Shown here one piece after another: positions 47,948 to 57,046 of a DNA stretch of 64,000 nucleotides. Under the pieces are notes generated by a model that saw only the letters and a list, made by a program, of their open reading frames with translations, made no database searches and was not told the origin of the DNA. The DNA is from Betaproteobacteria bacterium. Lineage in GTDB: Bacteria > Pseudomonadota > Gammaproteobacteria > Burkholderiales > CAIKXV01. The stretch lies in contig CANGYF010000005.1 of NCBI GenBank assembly GCA_947458265.1, positions 124,001-188,000 of the forward strand. Reading direction: 5' to 3'. Numbering within the stretch: the first letter of the stretch is position 1; the number at the start of each line of letters is the position of its first letter. The position numbers and the translations under genes are program-made.

Positions 47948-49219
47948 ATGGTACCCATGTCGATCCGTGTCCCCCGCGCCGGTCGCTGGCGCGGCCCGTT
48001 CTTCCTGCTCTGCCTGGCGGTGGTTGCGGGCTGCTCGCGTAACCCGGCCATCGATCCTCGCCCGACGGCACCGGCCAGCCAGGCATCGGCCGAAATCGGC
48101 GCGCTGGCAGGTCTCGGGCGCGCGCTCTTCTTCGACACCTCGCTGTCCGATCCTCCCGGCCAGTCCTGCGCCTCCTGCCACGACCCGCGCTGGGCCTTCG
48201 CGACGCCGCGCAACCGGATGCAGGCTGGCATTGCCCCGGGTGCCGATCCATCGCGTTTCGGCATGCGCAACCCACCGACACTGATGTACGCCTCATTCAT
48301 CCCGGCCCGCCATGTCGACCCGGTGCGAGGCACGCTGGTCGGCGGGCTGATGCACGACCAGCGTGCAGACTCGCTCGAAGACCACGCGCTGCGGCCATTC
48401 TTCAACCCGGCCGAGATGGCCAATGCCTCGCCAGCCGCGCTGCTGGCTCGGTTGCGCCAGGCATCGTATGCCGCGCAGTTCGATCGGGTCTTCGGTCGTG
48501 GTGCCCTGTCGGATCCGGGACGCGCGATGCAGCACCTGGCCGCAGCGGTCGCCGCCTACCAGCGCACCGCGGAGTTCTCGCCGTTCAGTTCCAAGTTCGA
48601 CGCAGTGATGGAAGGCCGTGCCACGTTCGATGCGAGCGAGGCCCGCGGCTACGAAGCCTTCCGCGATCGCAACCGCGGCAACTGCGTGGAGTGCCATTCC
48701 CTCGGCGCCGAGCAGGGACGGCGCGCCCTGTTCACCGACTTCAGCAGCCACAACCTCGGCCTGCCACCGAACCGGTCCAGCCCGTTCTACCGGATGCCCG
48801 CGTCGATCAACCCGGACGGTGCCAGATTCATCGACCTGGGCGTCGCGCGCGACCCGCAGCGCGCCGGCATGGAGGGCCGGTTCCGGGTACCGACACTGCG
48901 CAATGTCGCGGTCACCTCCCCCTACATGCATAACGGCGTGTTCGCGTCGCTCGGCGAGGCGGTGCGCTTCTACACGACCGGTTGCGTGGCCGGCAATCCG
49001 GATGGATGGGCCGAGCCCGAAGTCGCGGCCGGCCGCGAATGCCGCAAGGTCGGACGCCTGAAGCTCACCTCGCGCGACACGGCGGACCTGGTGAACTTCA
49101 TGTACACGCTGACCGACGGCTGGTACGACCCGGCCACCGGACTGCCCGGGCCGATGCAGGTGGCGCCGATGCCGCCGATCGTCGGCGGCGGCGGGAGAGC
49201 CGTCGTTCAACAGCACTGA
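47948..49219 (+). CDS. Di-haem cytochrome c peroxidase family lipoprotein
   Basis: Periplasmic di-haem protein of the MauG/CcpA superfamily, 423 residues. The N-terminus is a lipoprotein signal: FFLLCLAVVAGC, with the lipidated Cys after a hydrophobic stretch. The two haem c sites are CASCH (Cys74, Cys77, His78) and CVECH (Cys246, Cys249, His250). Further family motifs: ALFFDTSLSDP, SCASCHDPRWAF, RFRVPTLRNVAVTSPYMHNG, where the Met may serve as a distal haem ligand. It would reduce peroxide or act on protein/organic radicals with cytochrome c as donor. ATG 47948 is used; ATG 47957 is also possible. Confidence 0.91.
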   Translation: MVPMSIRVPRAGRWRGPFFLLCLAVVAGCSRNPAIDPRPTAPASQASAEIGALAGLGRALFFDTSLSDPPGQSCASCHDPRWAFATPRNRMQAGIAPGADPSRFGMRNPPTLMYASFIPARHVDPVRGTLVGGLMHDQRADSLEDHALRPFFNPAEMANASPAALLARLRQASYAAQFDRVFGRGALSDPGRAMQHLAAAVAAYQRTAEFSPFSSKFDAVMEGRATFDASEARGYEAFRDRNRGNCVECHSLGAEQGRRALFTDFSSHNLGLPPNRSSPFYRMPASINPDGARFIDLGVARDPQRAGMEGRFRVPTLRNVAVTSPYMHNGVFASLGEAVRFYTTGCVAGNPDGWAEPEVAAGRECRKVGRLKLTSRDTADLVNFMYTLTDGWYDPATGLPGPMQVAPMPPIVGGGGRAVVQQH

Positions 49220-49271
49220 ATGTCATCAACCCAGGCGAGGCTGGGGGCCGGGTCTGAACGAAATCAGGCGC

Positions 49272-49796
49272 CTAGCGCTTTTGGGGCGGTGCGCCGATCT
49301 CGCGCTTGACGACCACTTCCTCGAACTGCAGCGCCTGCCGTTCGCCGGAGGGCAACACTACCGCACCGGCGAACACCACCATCGGCCGCGGCAGCCCGGG
49401 ACGACGGACTTCTTCTGCGGGCTCGTATACGAGGCGCATCGACGGCGCGGAGGCTCCCTGTGCATCCTCGTCGACATAGTCGACCGTGCGCTGCCCGCAC
49501 TGCTCGGCGACCTTCACCGGCTTCCAGTAGGCGCGGTCGTACAACCGGTTGCCATCGACCTTGTTTACGATCAGCACGGCGGTATCGAGCGAGCGTTCCA
49601 CCTGCAGGCGGAACAGCAGGTCCTTGCCGAGGGCGACGTAGGTGGCTGCACGCACGCGAACCGCGGAAGCGCCCGGCGCGCAGGTCACGGCATCGCCCTG
49701 CGCAAGGACGGGTCGTGCACCCACCGGCAGCACGCCCAGCGCGACCGCCAGCGCGGCGGCCAGCGCTGCGGGCATGCCGGATCGGCGCATGCTCAC
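49272..49796 (-). CDS. Secreted hypothetical protein
   Basis: A 174-residue protein with signal peptide (AALAAALAVALGVLPVGARPVLA) and two Cys in the mature part (VTCAPG; VAEQCGQ) that could form a disulfide. The rest is predicted mostly beta. I recognise no family. Its ATG overlaps by four bases the stop of the dehydrogenase gene (49793), so it is the last gene of the minus-strand run begun by the gntR gene. It is convergent with the peroxidase gene, 52 bases away. Confidence 0.6.
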   Translation of the reverse strand: MSMRRSGMPAALAAALAVALGVLPVGARPVLAQGDAVTCAPGASAVRVRAATYVALGKDLLFRLQVERSLDTAVLIVNKVDGNRLYDRAYWKPVKVAEQCGQRTVDYVDEDAQGASAPSMRLVYEPAEEVRRPGLPRPMVVFAGAVVLPSGERQALQFEEVVVKREIGAPPQKR

Positions 49797-50701
49797 CGCA
49801 ACCGCGTGATCAGGCTCGACGTATCCCAGCGCCGCCCACCTGCCTGCTGCACGTCGGCATAGAACTGGTCGACAAGTGCGGTCACCGGCAGCAGCGCGCC
49901 GTTGCGCTTGGCTTCATCCAGCACCAGCCCCAGGTCCTTGCGCATCCAGTCGACCGCGAATCCGAACTCGAACTTGCGCTCGACCATGGTCTTGCCGCGG
50001 TTGTCCATCTGCCAGCTCTGAGCAGCACCCTTGCCGATCACCGCCAGCACCGCGTTCATGTCGAGCCCGGCACGCTGGCCGAAGGCGACGGCTTCGGACA
50101 GGCCCTGCACCAGCCCCGCGATCGCGATCTGGTTCACCATCTTTGCCAGTTGTCCCGACCCGCTCGGGCCGAGCAGGGTCACCGCCTGGGCGTAGGCCGC
50201 AGCCACCGGCGCGACCATATCGAAGGTCGACTGCTCCCCGCCGCACATCACGGTCAGCATGCCGTTCACCGCGCCAGCCTGCCCGCCCGACACCGGCGCA
50301 TCGATGAAGCCCAGCCCCTTCGACGCCGCCAGCGCGGACAGCTCGCGCGCGATGTCCGCCGACGCGGTCGTATGGTCGACGAAGATCGCACCGGCCTTCA
50401 TGCCCGCGAATGCACCCGAGGTGCCATCGCCGACCACCACCGAACGCAGGTCGTCGTCGTTGCCGACGCAGGCGAACACGATGTCGGCATCCGATGCCGC
50501 TGCCGCAGGCGTCGCCGCCGAGGTTGCGTTCGACCCACTACCGTACTCCGCCACCCACTGAGCGGCCTTGGCTGCCGTCCGGTTGTAGACCGTCACCGAA
50601 TGCCCGGCACGCGCCAGGTGCCCGGCCATCGGATAGCCCATCACGCCCAGGCCGAGGAAAGCCACCTTGCGTGCGGGAACAGCTGCATAGGTCTTCGCCA
50701 T
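49793..50701 (-). CDS. NAD(P)-dependent oxidoreductase, 3-hydroxyisobutyrate dehydrogenase family
   Basis: Beta-hydroxyacid dehydrogenase of 302 residues. Rossmann motif KVAFLGLGVMGYPMAGHLAR with the family Met-Gly; substrate-binding FIDAPVSGGQAGA; catalytic Lys in SGSGQLAKMVNQ; C-terminal helical domain. Family substrates are 3-hydroxyisobutyrate, tartronate semialdehyde and other 3-hydroxy acids. ATG 50701 has the N-terminal motif about 15 residues in; longer frames overlap the racemase gene. It lies two bases after that gene's stop, so it is co-translated with it, suggesting oxidation of a product made by the racemase-type enzyme. Confidence 0.92.
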   Translation of the reverse strand: MAKTYAAVPARKVAFLGLGVMGYPMAGHLARAGHSVTVYNRTAAKAAQWVAEYGSGSNATSAATPAAAASDADIVFACVGNDDDLRSVVVGDGTSGAFAGMKAGAIFVDHTTASADIARELSALAASKGLGFIDAPVSGGQAGAVNGMLTVMCGGEQSTFDMVAPVAAAYAQAVTLLGPSGSGQLAKMVNQIAIAGLVQGLSEAVAFGQRAGLDMNAVLAVIGKGAAQSWQMDNRGKTMVERKFEFGFAVDWMRKDLGLVLDEAKRNGALLPVTALVDQFYADVQQAGGRRWDTSSLITRLR

Positions 50702-50703
50702 GA

Positions 50704-51810
50704 TCAGAGCGCCCTCTGGTACTCGCGCACCTTCGATTCGTCCACCTCGACACCGAGCCCGATGCCGCCAGGCACTTCGGCATGCCCCTCGACCACGCGC
50801 AGCGGCTTCGTCACGATGTCGTCGGCCAGGTACTGGTTGGTGATCGACAGGCCCCAGTCGAGGCCCGGCAGCGCGGCAGCCAGGTGCAGTACGCCGGCGA
50901 TGCCAATGCTCGACTCGGCGACCTTGTTCGCCAGGTTCACCCGCATGCCGAGCTTCGCGCACAGCACGCCGGCCTCGAACACCTCGCGCATGCCGCCGAG
51001 CTTGATGGTCTTCAGGCTCACGCCGCTGGCGGCCTTCATGCCGTAGTGGGCCTGGATGTCGTCCAGCCCGTGCAGGCCTTCGTCGGCGCCAATCAGCAGG
51101 TTGCTGGCAGCTGCGACCTTCGCCATCCCGGCGAGGTCCTTCGAGCGCACCGGCTGCTCGAAGAAATCCAGCCGCGAGCCCTTCACGATGTCGACATAAG
51201 CAAGTGCGCCCTCGACGGTGTAGCCCTGGTTCGCATCGGAGGAAATCAGGTTGCCCTCGCCCAGTACCTCGCAGATCGCCAGCGACCGGCGCGCGTCGTC
51301 GGCCGCCTCGCCGGTGCCAACCTTGATCTTGTAGGCGACGAAGCCCGCGGCCTTGCGTGCCTTCGACTCGGCGACATCACCGTCGGTGGAGCCTGTGCCG
51401 ATCAGCCACAGCACCGCCATCCGCTCGCGCCGCTGCTCGCCGAACAGTTTCCACGCCGGGATACCGGCCGCCTTCGCGGTCAGGTCCTGCAGCGCCATCT
51501 CGATCGCCGACTTGGCCGCATGGTTGCCGTACATCGCAAACGCCCAGTCCGACTCGATCGACGGCAGGTCCTCGACGTTGCGGCCCTCGATCGCCGGCGC
51601 CAGGTAGCGCACCGCGGCGACCATGCTCTCGACCGTCTCGCCGGTCATGTGCGGTGCCGAGGCGGCCTCGCCCCAGCCGACGCTGCCGTCGGCGGCTTCC
51701 ACCCGCACCAGCAGGTTGTCGGCGGTACGGATCTCGACGCCGGCCATTTTCATCGGCTTGGCCATCGGCAGGGCGACGGCGATCGCCTCGATGCGCTTGA
51801 TCTTCAGCAT
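50704..51810 (-). CDS. Mandelate racemase/muconate lactonizing enzyme family (enolase superfamily)
   Basis: Enolase-superfamily enzyme of 368 residues that abstracts a proton alpha to a carboxylate. The catalytic Lys pair is in YKIKVGTG (KxK motif, typical of the MLE subgroup), and the metal ligands are in ISSDANQGY, FFEQPV and IGADEGLHG; the second Lys is in VSLKTIKLGG. The N-terminal capping domain is normal (LLVRVEAADGSVGWGE). Candidate reactions are muconate cycloisomerisation, o-succinylbenzoate synthesis or dipeptide epimerisation; the context of acyl-CoA genes and a hydroxyacid dehydrogenase favours a catabolic role. ATG 51810 is 31 bases from the gntR gene's stop. Confidence 0.9.
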   Translation of the reverse strand: MLKIKRIEAIAVALPMAKPMKMAGVEIRTADNLLVRVEAADGSVGWGEAASAPHMTGETVESMVAAVRYLAPAIEGRNVEDLPSIESDWAFAMYGNHAAKSAIEMALQDLTAKAAGIPAWKLFGEQRRERMAVLWLIGTGSTDGDVAESKARKAAGFVAYKIKVGTGEAADDARRSLAICEVLGEGNLISSDANQGYTVEGALAYVDIVKGSRLDFFEQPVRSKDLAGMAKVAAASNLLIGADEGLHGLDDIQAHYGMKAASGVSLKTIKLGGMREVFEAGVLCAKLGMRVNLANKVAESSIGIAGVLHLAAALPGLDWGLSITNQYLADDIVTKPLRVVEGHAEVPGGIGLGVEVDESKVREYQRAL

Positions 51811-51841
51811 GGGATTTTCTCCAGGGTTGTATGGTGTCGGG

Positions 51842-52648
51842 TCAGGTACGGCGCGGCTTGCGCGGCTCGCGCTGCACGTCCATCGTGTAGGTGAAGCGGA
51901 GCTCGGGATGCACCGTCACCGAATTCTCGAAATTCTCGCCGCTGGCGCTGAAGTAGCGCCGCACGAAGGTCAGCGCCGGCGTGCCGCTGGCGACCTTCAG
52001 CGGCCGCGCGAGCCGGGTCGGGATGCGGCTGGCGAAGATCTCGAACCGGGCGCGCACGGTCGGCTCGCCAAACATCCGTTCGACCTGCTGGTAGACATGG
52101 GTCTGCGCATGGTCGACTGCATCGACCACCCTGCTGTAGCGCGGCAGCAGGTAGATGTCGGTCCAGCCGAGCGGCTCCGGGCCGGAGTTGGTCCGGCGCA
52201 GCGCGCTGATCCGGAACCAGCGCGTGCCGACCTCGCAGACGAGCAGTTCCGCCAGCGCCTTGTCGGCCACCACCAGCCGGCTGCTCACGTTCTCGCGGAA
52301 CGTGTCCGGCGGATAGTTCATCAGCTCTTCAACGTTCTTCACGCTCTGGGTGAAGGCAGTCGGCGTCTCGGAGGCGACCACCACCGAACCGGCACCGGGG
52401 CGGCGCACCAGCAGGCCGCGCTCGGTGATCGTGCGCAAGGCCTCGCGTACCGTGTAACGGCTTGCATCGAAGCGCTTGCACAGTTCAACCTCGGGCGGAA
52501 GCAACCCGCCGACCGGCAGTACCCCGGTGCGGATCTCCTCGATCAGCCTTTGGGTGATCACCTGGTACAGCGGCGCAGCCGCACGGGCACGCGCCGCGCC
52601 GGCACCGCCGGCACCCTTCGATCGTTCGCCGTCGACTGAGGTTTCCAC
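51842..52648 (-). CDS. GntR family transcriptional regulator, HutC (UTRA) type
   Basis: DNA-binding regulator of 268 residues. The winged helix-turn-helix (about 25-90) has YQVITQRLIEEIRTGVLPVG, LPPEVELCKRFDASRYTVRE and ITERGLLVRRPGAGSVV. The C-terminal half (about 110-260) matches the ligand-binding UTRA fold (WFRISALRRTNSGPEPLGWTDIYL, ALTFVRRYFSASGENFENSV). It is divergent from the acyl-CoA genes and leads the minus-strand racemase/dehydrogenase genes. The perfect palindrome 51 bases upstream of its start is the likely operator, giving autoregulation and control of the divergent operon. Confidence 0.93.
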   Translation of the reverse strand: METSVDGERSKGAGGAGAARARAAAPLYQVITQRLIEEIRTGVLPVGGLLPPEVELCKRFDASRYTVREALRTITERGLLVRRPGAGSVVVASETPTAFTQSVKNVEELMNYPPDTFRENVSSRLVVADKALAELLVCEVGTRWFRISALRRTNSGPEPLGWTDIYLLPRYSRVVDAVDHAQTHVYQQVERMFGEPTVRARFEIFASRIPTRLARPLKVASGTPALTFVRRYFSASGENFENSVTVHPELRFTYTMDVQREPRKPRRT

Positions 52649-52698
52649 GACTGTTGCTCCGCTGGTGGCGCTTCACCGACACGCCACCGATGGTAACA

Positions 52699-52712
52699 TT
52701 TGTCCGGACAAA
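52699..52712. promoter_or_regulatory. Palindromic operator, probably for the adjacent GntR regulator
   Basis: TTTGTCCGGACAAA is a perfect 14-bp palindrome in the 178-base divergent gap. Its GT...AC symmetry is in keeping with sites bound by GntR-family dimers. A weak plus-strand -10 (TAACAT, 52694-52699) overlaps it, which would fit repression. Nothing else of note is seen in this gap. Confidence 0.65.
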
Positions 52713-52826
52713 ATCACCCGGCAAGCCTGCCACAGCCAGACCCTCTGGCCAGCTCGCTGCCGGCCCCACCTGCAGACCCAAGTCCATCAGCATCAACCAC
52801 CACCGATCCGAGGGGAGACAGCAGCA

Positions 52827-53774
52827 ATGGCAACGAGCGGCACCAAGGCCACCAAGGCAACGAAATCGGGCAAGGCGAAACCGACCATCGCGACCGCACG
52901 GGCGCGCAAGTACACCGACATCCTGTTCGAGGTGAAGGACCAGGTCGCCTGGATCACCATCAACCGTCCGCGCGTGCTCAACGCCTTCCGCGAGCAGTCG
53001 CTCGACGAGATGATCGACGCACTGAAGGCCACCCGCGAAGATCCCTCGATCGTCTGCGCGGTGATCACCGGCACCGGCGACAAGTCGTTCTCGGCCGGCG
53101 GCGACTTCTACGCGATGAAGCGCCTGAACTTCACCAACGCCTACATGTGGAACGACCGCATGCTCGGCCTGGCGATGACCATCCGCGGCCTGCCGATCCC
53201 GGTGATCGCCATGGTCAACGGCTGGTGCATGGGCGGTGGCCATGAGCTGGCCCTCTGGTGCGACCTGGTGATCGCCTCCGAGAACGCGGTGCTCGGCCAG
53301 ACCGGTGCCAAGGTGGGTGCCTGCCCGACCGTCGGTGCCACCCAATACCTGCCGCGCATCATCGGCGAGCGCCTGGCCCGCGAGATGATCTTCTGCGCGC
53401 GCCGGTTCCCGGCGAAGGAAGCGGCCGAGATCGGCCTGATCAACAAGTGCGTGCCGCAGAAGGATCTTATGGCCGAGACGCTGAAGTGGTGCGAGACGAT
53501 GAAGGGCCACAGTGCACTCACCCTGCGCATGACCAAGAAGTCGCTCAACTTCGAATCGGACAACCTGTACTCGTCCTGGCAGCAGGGCATGGAACTGCTC
53601 GCGCATGTCTGGGGTTCGCCCGAGGCGAACGAAGGCATGGACGCGTTCCTGGCCGGTCGCAAGCCCAACTTCCAGCAGTTCCGGATGCAGGCAAAGCGCG
53701 AACTGGCGAGCTACATGGACGGCTACGAGCGCAACCTCAACGAGCCGCCCGAGATGCGCAAGCTCCACAAGTAA
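52827..53774 (+). CDS. Enoyl-CoA hydratase/isomerase family protein
   Basis: Crotonase-fold enzyme of 315 residues. Oxyanion-hole motifs are GTGDKSFSAGGDFYAMK and VNGWCMGGGHELALWCDLVI; the acid/base region reads TGAKVGACPTVGATQYLPR. An N-terminal Lys/Thr-rich tail (about 1-25) and a C-terminal extension (YMDGYERNLNEPPEMRKLHK) make it longer than a usual crotonase and resemble ketocyclohexanecarboxyl-CoA-hydrolase-like members (BadI group) in length; this is only a suggestion. ATG 52827 has GAGGGGAGA upstream. It is the first gene of the GntR-divergent operon, followed by the CoA-transferase after 10 bases. Confidence 0.9.
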   Translation: MATSGTKATKATKSGKAKPTIATARARKYTDILFEVKDQVAWITINRPRVLNAFREQSLDEMIDALKATREDPSIVCAVITGTGDKSFSAGGDFYAMKRLNFTNAYMWNDRMLGLAMTIRGLPIPVIAMVNGWCMGGGHELALWCDLVIASENAVLGQTGAKVGACPTVGATQYLPRIIGERLAREMIFCARRFPAKEAAEIGLINKCVPQKDLMAETLKWCETMKGHSALTLRMTKKSLNFESDNLYSSWQQGMELLAHVWGSPEANEGMDAFLAGRKPNFQQFRMQAKRELASYMDGYERNLNEPPEMRKLHK

Positions 53775-53784
53775 GGTCTGCACG

Positions 53785-55044
53785 ATGAGCGAGTCTTCTG
53801 TCTCGAGCAACGAGAACGGCGGGCCGGCAGGCGCGCTCGACGGCATCCGGGTGCTGGACCTGACCCGGGTGCTGGCCGGGCCGTTGTGCGCCCAGATGCT
53901 GGGCGACCTCGGCGCGGACGTGATCAAGGTGGAACCTCCGGGCGCGGGTGATGACACCCGCACCTGGGGCCCGCCCTGGGTAGCGAAGCCCGGCGCCGCG
54001 CCGGGCGATGCCGAGGCTGCGTACTACCTCGGCGCGAACCGCAACAAGCGCTCGATCACCCTCGACCTCGGCCAGCCGGCCGGGCGCGAGCTTCTCGGCA
54101 AGCTGATCGAGAAGGCAGACGTGGTGGTCGACAACTACAAGAAGGGCACGCTTGCCCGCTGGGGCTTCGACGACGCGTGGTTCGCGGCGCATGCACCGCA
54201 TGCGATCCGTGCCAGCGTCACCGGCTACGGCACGACCGGACCGAAGTCTGCGCTGCCGGGCTACGACTTCATTGCCCAGGCCGAGTCCGGGCTGATGAGC
54301 ATCTGCGGCGACGTCGACGGCGAGCCGATGAAGTACGGCGTGGCGATCGTCGACATCGCCACCGGCCTGATTACCACCAACGGCGTGCTTGCCGCCCTGG
54401 CCGCGCGCCAGCGCACCGGCCGCGGGCAGAAGGTCGAGGCCTCGCTGTACGAGACCGGCCTGTTCCTGCTAGCCAACGTGGCGATGAACCACCTGGCCAG
54501 CGGTCGTGACGCCCGCCGCTTCGGCAACGGGCATCCGAACATCGTGCCCTACACCACCTACCCGGCCTCGGACGCCATGATCGCGGTAGCCGTGGGCAAC
54601 GATGCGCAGTTCGCGAAGTTCGCCGAACTGATCGGTGAAGGGCAGTGGGCGGCGGACCCTCGGTTCGCGACCAATGCCGAGCGCATCGCGAACCGGGAAC
54701 AGCTCGACGCCTCGATCGGGCTGCGTACCCGCGAGCATCCGGCGGATTCCTGGATCGCCAGCCTGCGTGGGGCAGGCATCCCCTGCGCACGGATCAACAC
54801 CGTCGCCCAGGCACTGGCCGACGAGCAGACCGAGGCGCGCGGCATGGTGGTACCGATGTCGCATGAATCCTATGGCGACTTCCGCACGCTCGGCTGCCCG
54901 GTGAAGCTGTCCGAGACGCCGGCCACCTACCGCAAGGCACCGCCCCGGCTGGGCGAGCATGGCGACGAGGTGCTGCGCGGCGAACTCGGGCTGGACGATG
55001 CGGCGATCGCGCGGCTGCGTGCCGACCGCGTGGTGGGAGGCTGA
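53785..55044 (+). CDS. CaiB/BaiF family (class III) CoA-transferase
   Basis: Transfers CoA between acyl-CoA and a free carboxylate by a covalent anhydride on an Asp. The N-terminus has LDGIRVLDLTRVLAGPLCAQ and LGADVIKVEPPGAGDDTR, with ADVVVDNYKKGTLARWGFD next. The catalytic Asp is most likely residue 190 in the VDIATG motif, after PGYDFIAQAESGLMS. 419 residues, normal length. It would activate the acid substrate for the enoyl-CoA hydratase encoded upstream. The epimerase-like gene begins three bases after its stop. Confidence 0.93.
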   Translation: MSESSVSSNENGGPAGALDGIRVLDLTRVLAGPLCAQMLGDLGADVIKVEPPGAGDDTRTWGPPWVAKPGAAPGDAEAAYYLGANRNKRSITLDLGQPAGRELLGKLIEKADVVVDNYKKGTLARWGFDDAWFAAHAPHAIRASVTGYGTTGPKSALPGYDFIAQAESGLMSICGDVDGEPMKYGVAIVDIATGLITTNGVLAALAARQRTGRGQKVEASLYETGLFLLANVAMNHLASGRDARRFGNGHPNIVPYTTYPASDAMIAVAVGNDAQFAKFAELIGEGQWAADPRFATNAERIANREQLDASIGLRTREHPADSWIASLRGAGIPCARINTVAQALADEQTEARGMVVPMSHESYGDFRTLGCPVKLSETPATYRKAPPRLGEHGDEVLRGELGLDDAAIARLRADRVVGG

Positions 55045-55047
55045 CCG

Positions 55048-55482
55048 ATGTTTACCCCGATGTTCACCCATCTCGCCCATGTCTCGATCGCCGTGCCCGA
55101 CCTCGATGCAGCGATCGGCACACTGAAGGCGCGCTACGGCCTGGCGGCCGGCGAAGTGATGGAGAATCCGCAGCAGCAGGTGCGGATGACCTACATCGAG
55201 CTGGCCAACGCCCGCATCGAACTGATGGCCCCGACCGGTCCAGACTCGCCGATCGCCGCCTTCCTAGCGCGCAACCCGCGCGGCGGCATCCACCACTTCT
55301 CGCTCGGCACCGAGGACGTCGGTACGACCGCGGCAGGGCTGAAGGCCGGCGGCGTGCAGGTGCTGGGCGATCCGTCGACCCAGCGCAACGTGCACGGCGA
55401 CCCGATCGCCTTCATCCATCCGAAGGAGTTCCTCGGGGCGCTGGTGGAGATGGAGCCCGCGGCGGGCGGTACGCACGAGTGA
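55048..55482 (+). CDS. VOC-family protein, methylmalonyl-CoA epimerase-like
   Basis: Single glyoxalase-fold protein of 144 residues. Metal-ligand positions are kept: His in LAHVSIAVPDLDAA, His in GGIHHFSLGTED and Glu near the C-terminus (LGALVEMEP); HPKEFLGALVE is the motif seen in methylmalonyl-CoA epimerases. With a crotonase and a CoA-transferase in the same operon, a role in a branched or dicarboxylic acyl-CoA pathway is plausible, though methylmalonyl-CoA itself is not proven. ATG 55048 or 55060 is the start. It appears to end the operon. Confidence 0.85.
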   Translation: MFTPMFTHLAHVSIAVPDLDAAIGTLKARYGLAAGEVMENPQQQVRMTYIELANARIELMAPTGPDSPIAAFLARNPRGGIHHFSLGTEDVGTTAAGLKAGGVQVLGDPSTQRNVHGDPIAFIHPKEFLGALVEMEPAAGGTHE

Positions 55483-55531
55483 AGCCAGGCAGGACTGCGC
55501 ACCTGCCTGCCGCAGTGTTCGATCCCCATGC

Positions 55532-55537
55532 TATAAC
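55532..55537 (+). promoter_or_regulatory. Candidate -10 for the MscS-type channel gene
   Basis: TATAAC, five of six to consensus, 55 bases upstream of ATG 55592 in the gap after the epimerase-like gene. The -35 region is poor. Confidence 0.4.
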
Positions 55538-55591
55538 CCGCCGTCCCTCATGTGCGGCCACCGGCCGCAGCAGCCCTTCCGCCCGGTACCG

Positions 55592-56941
55592 ATGGCACAA
55601 GTCCCTGCAATCAACGACCTCCAGTCGACACTCGCCACGCTCGGCCGCGACCTGCAGACATCGGCCATCGCCTGGCAGGTGGGTGCGATCGTGCTCGCGC
55701 TGGCGCTGGCATGGATGGTCAACCTCTGGCTGAAGCCGAAGCTGGCTCTCGCGGAAGGCCGCTGGAAGTCGGGCATCGCCGGTCTGGAACGGGTGTTGTT
55801 CCCGCTGTCTTCGCTGCTGCTGCTGGTGCCGGCACATGCGCTGCTGGCGGAGTGGAACCCGACCTCGCTGCTCGGTATCGCCAGCGCCCTGCTCGCCGCG
55901 ATGGCCATCGTGCGCGTGCTCGCCTACCTGCTGCGCTCGGCGTTCAACCCGTCGCCAGCGCTCGACACGTGGGAGCGGCTGGTCGGATGGACGGTGTGGA
56001 TCGGTTTCGCGCTGCACCTCACCGGCGTGCTGCCGGCGATCACCCGCATCCTGGACAGCGTGGCTATCCCGGTCGGCAAGGGACATGTGTCGATCCTGCT
56101 GATGATGCGCGGCGCGCTGTCGGTGGTGCTGACGCTGCTGGTCGCGTTGTGGATCGGCCGCCTGATCGAGACCCGGCTGATGGGCGCGCAGGCGATGGAC
56201 ATCAACGTCCGCGTGATCTTCGCCAAGACCGCGAAGGCGCTGCTGATCGTGATCGGCGTGCTGGTGGCCCTGTCGGCCGTGGGCATCGACATCACCCTGC
56301 TGTCGGTGTTCGGCGGTGCGCTCGGCGTCGGCCTGGCCTTCGGCCTGCAGAAGATCGCGAGCAACTATGTCAGCGGCTTCATCATCCTGGCCGACCGCTC
56401 GGTGTCGATCGGCAACACGGTGGTGATCGACAACCGCGAAGGCGTCGTGACGCGGATGACTGGCCGCTATGTGGTGGTGCGCAGCCTCGACGGCAACGAG
56501 GCGATCATCCCGAACGAGACGATCATCACCAGCACGGTGATCAACCAGTCCTACAGCGACCCGAGGGTTCGCATCGCGGTGCCGATACAGATCGCCTACG
56601 AGTCCGACCTCGAGGCGGTGATCGAACTGATCCGCAGCGTCGCCACGCGCAACCCGCGCGTACTGGAGGACCCGCCCCCGACGGTGCTGGTGCGGCTGTT
56701 CGGCGAAAGCGGCATCGACCTCGAACTCGGCGCCTGGATCGGAGACCCCGACCGCGGGCGCAACAACCTGCGCTCGGAACTGTACCGGGAACTGTGGCAG
56801 GCGTTCCGGGAGCATGGCGTGCGGATCCCGTACCCGCAGAGGGAAGTACGCATGCTCGGCCCTGACCTGCTCGAACAGCCTGCTCCAGCGGCGCCTGCCA
56901 CCATCGCTCCGAACACTGAAAAGGGCGCCGCAAGCGCTTGA
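55592..56941 (+). CDS. MscS-family mechanosensitive ion channel
   Basis: Membrane channel of 449 residues that would open under membrane tension. Several hydrophobic helices (about 20-45, 60-90, 95-120, 140-165, 180-205, 220-245) precede the MscS core: the pore-lining Gly/Ala-rich helix VFGGALGVGLAFGLQKIASNYVSG, then the beta domain GNTVVIDNREGVVTRMTGRYVVVR and NEAIIPNETIITSTVINQSY. The C-terminal alpha/beta domain follows. It has extra N-terminal helices compared with E. coli MscS. ATG 55592 is preferred; ATG 55550 adds 14 unlikely residues. No operon partners. Confidence 0.93.
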   Translation: MAQVPAINDLQSTLATLGRDLQTSAIAWQVGAIVLALALAWMVNLWLKPKLALAEGRWKSGIAGLERVLFPLSSLLLLVPAHALLAEWNPTSLLGIASALLAAMAIVRVLAYLLRSAFNPSPALDTWERLVGWTVWIGFALHLTGVLPAITRILDSVAIPVGKGHVSILLMMRGALSVVLTLLVALWIGRLIETRLMGAQAMDINVRVIFAKTAKALLIVIGVLVALSAVGIDITLLSVFGGALGVGLAFGLQKIASNYVSGFIILADRSVSIGNTVVIDNREGVVTRMTGRYVVVRSLDGNEAIIPNETIITSTVINQSYSDPRVRIAVPIQIAYESDLEAVIELIRSVATRNPRVLEDPPPTVLVRLFGESGIDLELGAWIGDPDRGRNNLRSELYRELWQAFREHGVRIPYPQREVRMLGPDLLEQPAPAAPATIAPNTEKGAASA

Positions 56942-57046
56942 ACTTAAAGGCTTTTTGAACAACATCCGAAATAGGTGCCGCGGAGGCCAGAACCCCCCGT
57001 TTTTTCTGTAGACTGCGCCACACTTCCGTTCAAAACAGGACACTTG

